Shown here piece by piece: positions 1 through 5,552 of a stretch of DNA of 10,371 nucleotides (positions are counted from its first letter, which is position 1; every line of letters begins with the position of its first letter). The notes below the pieces were generated by a model. It had not been told where the DNA came from, made no database searches, and worked only from the letters and a program-made list of their open reading frames with translations. The position numbers and the translations under genes were made by a program. This stretch comes from JAVBOW01 sp031550125 (GTDB lineage: Bacteria; Bacteroidota; Bacteroidia; Bacteroidales; Rikenellaceae): positions 1 through 10,371 of the forward strand of contig JAVBOW010000024.1 in NCBI GenBank assembly GCA_031550125.1, read 5' to 3'.

Positions 1-86
1 TATGCACAGCGTCGCTGTCGTAAGTCGCGGCGCTTTCTTTCGAAGCATATCTGAACGCCAACCTGTTTTTCGGACTGATCCTATAC
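1..86. other. Left-edge sequence with no assignable gene
   Basis: This stretch before the microsatellite has no complete gene. One plus-strand frame, after a stop near position 23, reads a hydrophobic run (AALSFEAYLNANLFFGLILY) that enters the repeat. It could be the tail of a small membrane or secreted protein, but I do not recognise it and it has no start. Another frame opens with an ATG at position 2 and stays open to 244 only because the repeat lacks stops. The true gene content is probably cut off by the window edge. Confidence 0.3.
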
Positions 87-171
87 TCCTTCCTTCCTTC
101 CTTCCTTCCTTCCTTCCTTCCTTCCTTCCTTCCTTCCTTCCTTCCTTCCTTCCTTCCTTCCTTCCTTCCTT
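87..171. repeat. (TTCC)n tetranucleotide microsatellite, 21 copies
   Basis: Twenty-one perfect tandem copies of a 4-bp unit (TCCT in this phase, plus one extra T) run without interruption. Tetranucleotide tracts of this length are prone to slipped-strand changes during replication. In phase-variable bacterial loci they switch a reading frame or change promoter spacing. Here the tract ends 51 bp upstream of the -33 box of the promoter for the plus-strand gene pair, so any effect on that pair would be through upstream promoter spacing. It also lies inside an open frame where it would encode Leu-Pro-Ser-Phe repeats, but I see no credible protein there. An assembly artefact or chimeric join at a contig end is a real alternative. 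Confidence 0.9.
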
Positions 172-222
172 TAAAATAAAACAAATGCCGTCGCCGAAAT
201 TTTTCAAAAAATATCCCGCGGA

Positions 223-254
223 TTTGGTTTATGAAATAAACTAATTTATATTTG
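223..254 (+). promoter_or_regulatory. Bacteroidota-type promoter for the membrane protein/regulator pair
   Basis: A TTTG -33 box (223-226) is followed after 20 nt by TATATTTG (247-254). This matches the TTTG-N19-21-TAnnTTTG consensus of the primary sigma factor of Bacteroidetes. Transcription should begin near 260, leaving a leader of roughly 24 nt, AT-rich and without a Shine-Dalgarno, before the ATG at 284. The spacing and both boxes agree with consensus, which makes this the best promoter in the window. Confidence 0.72.
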
Positions 255-283
255 CATCATGTTTAATCAATAAACTTTTAAAA

Positions 284-904
284 ATGAATACGACATTCAC
301 GGAAAAGGAGAGTATCGAGTTGATAACCGAAATGATAGCGCGCACCTGCAACAACGTTCGCCGCGGAGCCGCCGCATCGATGATCTATTACGGCTATGCT
401 GTCGCGCTTGTATCGCTGGCCAATTTCGCCCTGCTTTACCTGCTGTACGATCCGGTCGATTCCTTCAAGGTATGGTGGCTTATGCTGCCCGTAACTGCGG
501 CGGGCTTTATCATACAGGCCCGCATCGACCGCTCTGCATTGGCGTTGACGCAGATAGATCGTATAGTTAGCGCCGTGTGGCGCGGCTTTTTCATATCCAC
601 GGTAACGTTGCTCGCCATTCTTTTCGCTATGGCCGCAGTACTCGATCTGCCCGTTTTCATGCTGCTTACAACCCCGGGCATCATGCTTCTGATGGGGGCG
701 GCGCAATATGCCACGGGCCGCGCCTGCCGTTTTGCGCCGTTCGTGGCCGGGGCTTGGGTTTTCTGGATCGGGGCATTGCTGGCCGTCGCCTGCGCCCTGA
801 TGCATTACGGCCCGGGGCAATTCCTCGTTTTAGCCGTGTGTATGGCGGCGGGATTCGTCGCTCCCGGACATATGCTGAACCGTAAGGCTTCGGGTAATGT
901 TTAG
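284..904 (+). CDS. Six-helix integral membrane protein, unknown function
   Basis: This 206-residue protein has a short charged N-terminal region (residues 1-30, with an ESIELITEMI helix) and about six hydrophobic segments, near residues 34-56, 63-79, 101-119, 122-141, 150-172 and 178-196. It should sit in the inner membrane. I see no catalytic motif, metal-binding residues or transporter signature. The layout resembles small Bacteroidota membrane proteins that have an 'ESL.LI..MI'-like N-terminus and are encoded just before a winged-helix regulator; that likeness is from memory. The next gene overlaps it by 8 bp, so the two are translationally coupled and probably work together, with the membrane protein as a target, sensor or partner of the regulator. 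The ATG start is well placed after a consensus promoter. The function is not known. Confidence 0.85.
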   Translation: MNTTFTEKESIELITEMIARTCNNVRRGAAASMIYYGYAVALVSLANFALLYLLYDPVDSFKVWWLMLPVTAAGFIIQARIDRSALALTQIDRIVSAVWRGFFISTVTLLAILFAMAAVLDLPVFMLLTTPGIMLLMGAAQYATGRACRFAPFVAGAWVFWIGALLAVACALMHYGPGQFLVLAVCMAAGFVAPGHMLNRKASGNV

Positions 905-1181
905 GGAACTCGACCCCATACTGCATTCCCAGCTGCGCCTTGCGGTGGTGTCGCTGCTTATGGGAGTGGAGCAGGCCGATTTCACCTACCTGCGCCTCCA
1001 CGCGGACGCCACGGCCGGAAACCTGAGCGTGCAGATAGATAAACTTTCCTCTGTGGGATATATATCGGTGGAGAAGACCTTCAACGGGAAGATGCCGCGA
1101 ACAGTCTGCCGCATAACCCCTAAAGGCAGGAAAGCCTTCGAGGATTACGTGGAGTCGATAAAGACCTATATATCGAAATGA
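897..1181 (+). CDS. Small winged-helix DNA-binding regulator (HTH_34-like)
   Basis: This 94-residue soluble protein is a single winged-helix domain. An N-terminal helix (DPILHSQLRLAVVSLLM, residues 6-22) is followed by a recognition helix (about 41-53, GNLSVQIDKLSSVGY) and a beta wing (about 55-74) ending in TPKGRKAF, the usual end of MarR/PadR-like wings. The pattern fits the PF13601 'winged helix DNA-binding' family, which is smaller than true MarR proteins. The ATG lies inside the end of the membrane-protein gene (ATGTTTAG overlap, 897-904), so translation is coupled. The likely role is repression or activation of its own two-gene operon or of nearby targets. No ligand pocket can be seen. 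The DNA-binding role is secure from the fold; the target is inference. Confidence 0.88.
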   Translation: MFRELDPILHSQLRLAVVSLLMGVEQADFTYLRLHADATAGNLSVQIDKLSSVGYISVEKTFNGKMPRTVCRITPKGRKAFEDYVESIKTYISK

Positions 1182-1183
1182 CA

Positions 1184-1213
1184 GTGATCACGGGCCGGCC
1201 GGCCCGTGATCAC
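1184..1213. terminator. 30-bp perfect palindrome, probable bidirectional terminator
   Basis: A perfect 30-bp inverted repeat with no spacer (arms 1184-1198 and 1199-1213, centred on GGCCGGCC) starts 3 nt after the regulator's stop codon. It is followed on the plus strand by CGTTTTA. It lies between two convergent genes, 32 nt past the end of thiC. As RNA it would fold, in either direction, into a GC-rich hairpin of about 13 bp. The T-tract is short, so termination efficiency is uncertain, but placement and strength fit a shared terminator. Confidence 0.75.
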
Positions 1214-1245
1214 CGTTTTATCGCAGCCGCGAGGGCGATCCTCGG

Positions 1246-2760
1246 TCAGGCCATGTTACGGAACAGACGCATGGCGCAGAAATCGGGGCCGCACATGGCG
1301 CAGTGGTCTTTGCCCGTTTCGGCCATCATGGCGTGATGCAGGCGCGATGCCCGCTGCGGATCGTACGAGAGGTTGAACTGGTCCGCCCAGCGGAAGTCAT
1401 AGCGCGCATCGGACATGGCTTTGTCGTGCGCCGCGGCCGCCGGATGGCCTTTGGCAAGGTCGGCGGCGTGGGCGGCTATCTTGAAGGTTACCACCCCTTC
1501 GCGCACGTCGTCGCGGTCTGGCAGGGCGAGGTGTTCCTTGGTGGTTACGTAGCACAGCATGGCCGTACCCAGAGAGCCTATCATGGCCCCGCCTATGGCC
1601 GCCGTTATATGGTCGTAACCCGCTCCCACGTCGCACACCAGCGGGCCGAGGGTGTAAAACGGCGCGCCATGGCAGTGTTTTAGCTGCAAATCCATATTTT
1701 CGGCTATTTTGTCCATCGGCACATGCCCCGGCCCCTCTATTATTACCTGCACGCCGTGTTCCCACGCCTGCAGGGTAAGCTCGCCGAGCGCTTCCAGCTC
1801 GCCGAATTGCGCCCTGTCGTTGGCGTCGGCCGTCGAACCGGGACGCAGGCCGTCGCCCAGCGACACGGCCGCGTCGTATCGGGCCAGTATATCGCAAATT
1901 TCCCCGAAATGCGTGTAGAGGAAGTTCTCGCAACCGTTGATTTCCATCCAGCGGGCCATGATAGATCCCCCGCGCGAGACTATACCGGTTGTACGGCCCT
2001 TGGCGAAGGGGATATGCCGGCGCAGAAGTCCCGCGTGGATGGTGAAGTAGTCCACTCCCTGCTCAGCCTGCTCCACGAGGGTGTCGCGGTATAATTCCCA
2101 TGTCAACTTCTCTATCTTTCCTCCTGCCTTTTCGAGTGCCTGATACATAGGCACGGTACCCAGCGGGGTGGGGGTATTGCGCAGTATGGCCTCGCGTATG
2201 GCGTGTATGCCTTCGCCGGTGGAGAGGTCCATAACGGTGTCGGCGCCCCAACGTACTGCCCAGAGCGCCTTTTCCACCTCCTCGTCGAGTGATGAGCCTA
2301 ATTTGGAGTTGCCTATGTTTGCGTTGACCTTTACGAGGTAGTCGCGTCCGATTATCATCGGTTCGGCCTCGGGATGGTTGCGGTTGCACGGTATGACGGC
2401 GCGTCCCGCGGCGACGTCGGCGCGTACTTTTTCCGCCGTCACCTCCTTCCCGGTCGGCATGCCCACGCTCTCGCGTATGGCGACATATTCCATCTCGGGA
2501 GTTACTATACCCTGGCGCGCATACCACATCTGGGTGTGGAATTCACTTTCGCGCCATCCTGTGCGCAGACGCGGAAGGCCCGCGGCTATGTCGTGCGCGT
2601 AACCTGCGTCGGTATAGGCCCCGGTGGTGTCGTAGAGCTTTACGCTCGCGCCGTTGCTAAGGGCCACCTCGCGCATACCCACGCGAATAGGGTGCAATGC
2701 TCCGTCCACATATGTTTTAGTGGATTTGAAAGCTTGAAAATCAAAAAGTTTATTATCCAT
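1246..2760 (-). CDS. thiC: Phosphomethylpyrimidine synthase ThiC
   Basis: ThiC is a cytosolic radical-SAM enzyme that rearranges 5-aminoimidazole ribotide into 4-amino-5-hydroxymethyl-2-methylpyrimidine phosphate, the pyrimidine half of thiamine. The C-terminal CAMCGPDFC (Cys487, Cys490, Cys495) is the atypical CX2CX4C motif that holds the [4Fe-4S] cluster. Other family blocks are RVGMREVAL (26-34), GIVTPEMEYVAIRE (84-97), NHPEAEPMIIGRDYLVKVN (128-146), MDLSTGEGIHAIREA (177-191), SLGDGLRPGS (300-309), EGPGHVPM (342-349) and GYDHITAAIGGA (381-392). At 504 residues it is shorter than the 631-residue E. coli protein, mainly because the segment between GLPRLR (61-66) and MWYARQGI is short; both ends look complete. 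The ATG directly follows a TPP riboswitch. Unlike many Bacteroidota thi clusters, no other thi gene is adjacent here. Confidence 0.97.
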   Translation of the reverse strand: MDNKLFDFQAFKSTKTYVDGALHPIRVGMREVALSNGASVKLYDTTGAYTDAGYAHDIAAGLPRLRTGWRESEFHTQMWYARQGIVTPEMEYVAIRESVGMPTGKEVTAEKVRADVAAGRAVIPCNRNHPEAEPMIIGRDYLVKVNANIGNSKLGSSLDEEVEKALWAVRWGADTVMDLSTGEGIHAIREAILRNTPTPLGTVPMYQALEKAGGKIEKLTWELYRDTLVEQAEQGVDYFTIHAGLLRRHIPFAKGRTTGIVSRGGSIMARWMEINGCENFLYTHFGEICDILARYDAAVSLGDGLRPGSTADANDRAQFGELEALGELTLQAWEHGVQVIIEGPGHVPMDKIAENMDLQLKHCHGAPFYTLGPLVCDVGAGYDHITAAIGGAMIGSLGTAMLCYVTTKEHLALPDRDDVREGVVTFKIAAHAADLAKGHPAAAAHDKAMSDARYDFRWADQFNLSYDPQRASRLHHAMMAETGKDHCAMCGPDFCAMRLFRNMA

Positions 2761-2775
2761 TTACCACTGTTTTTA

Positions 2776-2880
2776 ACAGGGGCGCAGATAATAAACCCTT
2801 TGAATACTCCCGCCTCGGAATTGCCCGCCACGGTTCAAAGGGTATGATCTCAGCTGGGTTGAAAAACCCGGCACCCCTGT
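2776..2880 (-). promoter_or_regulatory. TPP (THI-box) riboswitch and expression platform of thiC
   Basis: Read on the minus strand, the thiC leader has the THI-box core: CAGGGGTGCC (from 2879), a P3 hairpin with GGGTT/AACCC arms, CTGAGATCATACCC, then TTTGAACC, and a P5-like CGG-GCAATT-CCG hairpin ending near 2805. This is the thiamine pyrophosphate aptamer and should shut off thiC when TPP is abundant. Downstream, TTCAAAGGGT (2804-2795) is an exact complement of ACCCTTTGAA in the aptamer (2843-2834), and CCCCTGT (2782-2776) complements ACAGGGG (2880-2874). These offer an alternative fold that breaks P2. A small hairpin, CTGTT-AAA-AACAG, ends about 7 nt before the thiC ATG. The aptamer call is secure; control at translation is inference. 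Confidence 0.9.
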
Positions 2881-2945
2881 GCTTTATGTTGTTTCCTGAC
2901 TTAAATTACAGATCTTTGGACAGATCCTGTGTGTTTCAAATCGAA

Positions 2946-2997
2946 GCGGGCGCAAACCCGCGGAGAAATGAATAGGTAGGTTTGGCGCGAATCGCGC
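2946..2997 (-). terminator. Hairpins after infC, possible weak terminator
   Basis: Two short GC-rich inverted repeats lie between the infC stop and the thiC leader: GCGCG-AAT-CGCGC (2985-2997), 8 nt past the stop, and GCGGG-CGCAAA-CCCGC (2946-2961). Neither is followed by a real T-tract on the minus strand; the sequence after the second is TTCGATTTG. A third stem, GATCT/AGATC (2911-2926), lies further on. They may end infC transcription or protect its 3' end. I see no convincing thiC promoter between these hairpins and the riboswitch, so read-through from infC is possible. Confidence 0.35.
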
Positions 2998-3005
2998 GAC
3001 AAACA

Positions 3006-3584
3006 TTATTTTTTCGGCTTCGGGGCCAGAATAATGTTCATCCTCTTTCCCTCCAGCTTAGGCATCGACTCCACTTTGGCCAACTCTTCCAGATCGGTGG
3101 CAAACCTGAGCAGGAGAATCTCGCCCTGCTCTTTGAAAACTATCGACCGTCCGCGGAAAAAGACGTAAGCCTTGACTTTCGACCCCTCCTTGAGGAAATT
3201 TTCGGCGTGCTTGAGCTTGAAGTTGTAGTCGTGGTCGTCCGTTTGCGGGCCGAAACGTATCTCCTTTACCACCACCTTTACGGCGTTGGCTTTCATCTCT
3301 TTGGCCTTCTTCTTCTGCTGGTAGAGGAATTTCTGGTAGTCGGTTATGCGGCACACGGGCGGGTCGGCCTTGGGGGATATCTCGACCAGGTCGAGTTCCA
3401 TCTCGTCGGCCAGCTTGATAGCTTCGCGTACGGGCATAACCGCCGGCGTTTCGATGTTTTCGCCTACCACGCGCACCATCGGAGCCGTTATCTGGCTGTT
3501 GATACGGTGGGGATTTTCTTTTTCGGGACGGCGTCCCCTGTTGAAGTCGGGACTCGGTTTTGGTCTTGGTTTAGGTGCGTTTAT
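3006..3584 (-). CDS. infC: Translation initiation factor IF-3, probable ATA start
   Basis: IF-3 binds the 30S subunit, keeps it apart from 50S, and rejects wrong start codons and tRNAs. The N domain carries RINSQI (28-33) and DPPVCRITDYQKF (74-86), a lysine-rich linker follows (about 87-104), and the C domain carries KEIRFGP (107-113), DHDYNFKLKHAENFL (117-131), FRGR (143-146) and a final NIILAPKPKK. The first ATG in frame (3479-3477) would remove RINSQI, so it is not the true start. Upstream the frame runs back to a TAG at 3599-3597 and has no ATG, GTG, TTG or CTG. The ATA at 3584-3582 lies 8 nt after a perfect AGGAGG and gives 192 residues, close to the 180 of E. coli IF-3. E. coli infC also uses a rare start (AUU), which lets IF-3 repress its own synthesis. 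The gene follows thrS by 30 nt. Identity is certain; the start is strong inference. Confidence 0.95.
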   Translation of the reverse strand: MNAPKPRPKPSPDFNRGRRPEKENPHRINSQITAPMVRVVGENIETPAVMPVREAIKLADEMELDLVEISPKADPPVCRITDYQKFLYQQKKKAKEMKANAVKVVVKEIRFGPQTDDHDYNFKLKHAENFLKEGSKVKAYVFFRGRSIVFKEQGEILLLRFATDLEELAKVESMPKLEGKRMNIILAPKPKK

Positions 3585-3592
3585 AGCTTTGT

Positions 3593-3598
3593 CCTCCT
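3593..3598 (-). promoter_or_regulatory. Strong Shine-Dalgarno of infC (AGGAGG)
   Basis: A perfect AGGAGG overlaps the in-frame TAG stop (TAGGAGG) and lies 8 nt before the ATA proposed as the infC start. None of the other minus-strand genes here, nor the first plus-strand gene, has a comparable site, as expected in Bacteroidota, where ribosomes rarely use the anti-Shine-Dalgarno. Its presence decides the start and suggests that it compensates for a non-AUG codon. Confidence 0.8.
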
Positions 3599-3614
3599 AC
3601 TTTAGTTAAACTTT

Positions 3615-5552
3615 TTATTGTTTTGCAGTCTCCTGTCTTACTTTTTCGGTTACCAATTCGATGAATTTGACCGTTTCCATGCTGCCTTTGTCGCCCTCAC
3701 CCTGCACGCGCAGCGATACGAGGTTCTCGGCCTGCTCTTTCTCTCCCACTATCAGCAGGTAGGGGATACGCTTGAGTTCGTTGTCGCGGATCTTGCGGCC
3801 TATCTTCTCGTTGCGGTCGTCCACCTGGGTGCGAATATCGTGATTATTCAGCAAATTTGAAATACTTTCGGCGTAATCGTTGAATTTTTCGCTTATGGGC
3901 AAAACCACCGCTTGCTCGGGCGAGAGCCAGAGCGGGAATTTACCGCCCGTATGTTCCAGCAATACTGCGACAAAGCGTTCCATAGATCCGAACGGGGCGC
4001 GGTGTATCATCACCGGGCGGTGCTGCAGGTCGTCCGAGCCGGTGTAGGTAAGGTCGAAACGCTCCGGTAGGTTGTAGTCTACCTGAATGGTACCCAACTG
4101 CCATTTACGGCCCAGGGCGTCTTTGACCATAAAATCGAGCTTGGGGCCGTAGAAAGCGGCCTCGCCCAATTCCACCGTGGTGGTAAGCCCTTTCTCCGCC
4201 GATGCCTCGATGATGGCCCTTTCTGCTTTTTCCCAGTTTTCGTCCGAGCCTATGTATTTTTCCTTGTTATTGGGGTCACGCAATGATATTTGTGCAGTAA
4301 ATTCTTTGAAATCCAATGTTTTAAAGATATACAACACTATGTCTATCACCTTTATGAATTCCTCTTTTATCTGGTCGGGGCGGCAGAAGAGGTGGGCGTC
4401 GTCCTGCGTGAATCCCCTTACCCGCGTCAGACCGTGCAGTTCGCCGCTCATCTCATAGCGGTAGACGGTGCCGAATTCGGCCAGGCGCAGTGGTAAATCC
4501 CTGTACGAACGCGGCTTGCTGCGATATATCTCGCAGTGGTGCGGGCAGTTCATAGGCTTGAGCAGATACTCCTCGCCCTCCTCGGGGGTGTGTATGGGCT
4601 GGAAGGAATCCTTGCCGTATTTGGCGTAGTGGCCCGACGTTACGTAAAGCTCCTTGTTGCCTATATGCGGGGTGATCACCTGCAGGTAACCGTGCGATTT
4701 CTGCACGTTGCGCAGGAAATTCTCCAGGCGTTCCCTCAAAGCCGCTCCTTTGGGAAGCCACAGGGGCAGGCCCTGTCCCACGCGCTGAGAGAAACAGAAC
4801 AGCTCAAGCTCGCGCCCGAGCTTGCGGTGGTCGCGTTTTTTGGCCTCTTCCATCATCACCAGATACTCGTCCAGCATGCTCTTCTTTGGGAACGTTATGC
4901 CGTAAATGCGCGTGAGCATCTTGTTCTTCTCGTTGCCGCGCCAGTAAGCTCCGGCCACCGAGGTGAGTTTTATGGCTTTTATGTAGCTGGTGTTGGGGAG
5001 GTGCGGCCCGCGGCACAGGTCGGTGAACGTGCCGTTGGTGTAGAAGCTTATCGTGCCGTCTTCCAGGCCCTCGATAAGTTCGGTCTTATATTGGTCGCCT
5101 TTGGAAGCGTAAGTCTTCATCGCCTCGTCCTTGCTCACCTCGCGGCGCACGACGGGTTCTTTGTTGGAGGCCAGCTCCAGCATCTTTTTCTCTATGCGCT
5201 CCAGATCGCCCTCGGTGATGGTCTCGGGAGAGTCCACATCGTAGTAGAAGCCGCTCTCTATGGCGGGGCCTATACCGAATTTGATGCCGGGGTATAGCGC
5301 TTCGAGCGCTTCGGCCATAAGGTGCGACGAGGTGTGCCAGAAAGTGTGCTTGCCCTCGGCGTCGTCCCATTTGTGGAGTTTGAGCGTGGCGTCCTCGCCT
5401 ATGGGGCGCGTGAGGTCTTGCACGGCGCCGTTTACGGTGGCGGAAAGGACTTCCTGCGCCAGGCGGGGCGATATGCCCTCGGCGATCTGCATCGGGGTGA
5501 TCCCCTTTTCATACTCGCGGACGCTTCCGTCCGGGAAAGTGATCTTAATCAT
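3615..5552 (-). CDS. thrS: Threonyl-tRNA synthetase
   Basis: ThrS is a cytosolic class II synthetase that charges tRNA-Thr and clears mischarged serine. At 645 residues it matches E. coli (642). Domains in order: TGS-like N1 (1-60); editing domain with HTSSH (His73, His77) and CRGPH (Cys180, His184); catalytic core with the zinc ligands Cys336 (MNCPHH), His387 (DDAHLFC) and His517 (VMIHRA); class II motif 2 around TVYRYE (362-367); motif 3 at FGSMERF (521-527); and a C-terminal anticodon-binding domain from about 540 (PLWLSPEQ onward). All key residues are present. The ATG shares its A with the TAA of the upstream unknown gene (TAATG), so translation is probably coupled, and infC follows 30 nt downstream. 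No leader-type regulation is visible upstream. Confidence 0.98.
   Translation of the reverse strand: MIKITFPDGSVREYEKGITPMQIAEGISPRLAQEVLSATVNGAVQDLTRPIGEDATLKLHKWDDAEGKHTFWHTSSHLMAEALEALYPGIKFGIGPAIESGFYYDVDSPETITEGDLERIEKKMLELASNKEPVVRREVSKDEAMKTYASKGDQYKTELIEGLEDGTISFYTNGTFTDLCRGPHLPNTSYIKAIKLTSVAGAYWRGNEKNKMLTRIYGITFPKKSMLDEYLVMMEEAKKRDHRKLGRELELFCFSQRVGQGLPLWLPKGAALRERLENFLRNVQKSHGYLQVITPHIGNKELYVTSGHYAKYGKDSFQPIHTPEEGEEYLLKPMNCPHHCEIYRSKPRSYRDLPLRLAEFGTVYRYEMSGELHGLTRVRGFTQDDAHLFCRPDQIKEEFIKVIDIVLYIFKTLDFKEFTAQISLRDPNNKEKYIGSDENWEKAERAIIEASAEKGLTTTVELGEAAFYGPKLDFMVKDALGRKWQLGTIQVDYNLPERFDLTYTGSDDLQHRPVMIHRAPFGSMERFVAVLLEHTGGKFPLWLSPEQAVVLPISEKFNDYAESISNLLNNHDIRTQVDDRNEKIGRKIRDNELKRIPYLLIVGEKEQAENLVSLRVQGEGDKGSMETVKFIELVTEKVRQETAKQ

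Noticed and set aside
2..244. 80-codon open frame from ATG at position 2 through the TTCC repeat
   Set aside because: Most of it is the microsatellite read as Leu-Pro-Ser-Phe; it is open only because the repeat has no stops, and the rest shows no protein-like pattern or start signal.
897..1181. True MarR-family regulator
   Set aside because: At 94 residues it lacks the long dimerisation helices at both ends of MarR proteins; the smaller HTH_34 winged helix fits better.
3006..3479. infC starting at the first ATG (157 residues)
   Set aside because: This start removes the RINSQI block at the N-terminus of IF-3 and has no upstream signal, whereas ATA at 3584 follows AGGAGG.
2982..3605. 207-codon plus-strand frame opposite infC
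   Set aside because: It is antisense to a certain infC gene; the product is low-complexity Leu/Val-rich sequence typical of a shadow frame.
4536..5297. 253-codon plus-strand frame opposite thrS
   Set aside because: It lies entirely antisense to thrS, whose full set of catalytic and zinc residues is intact.
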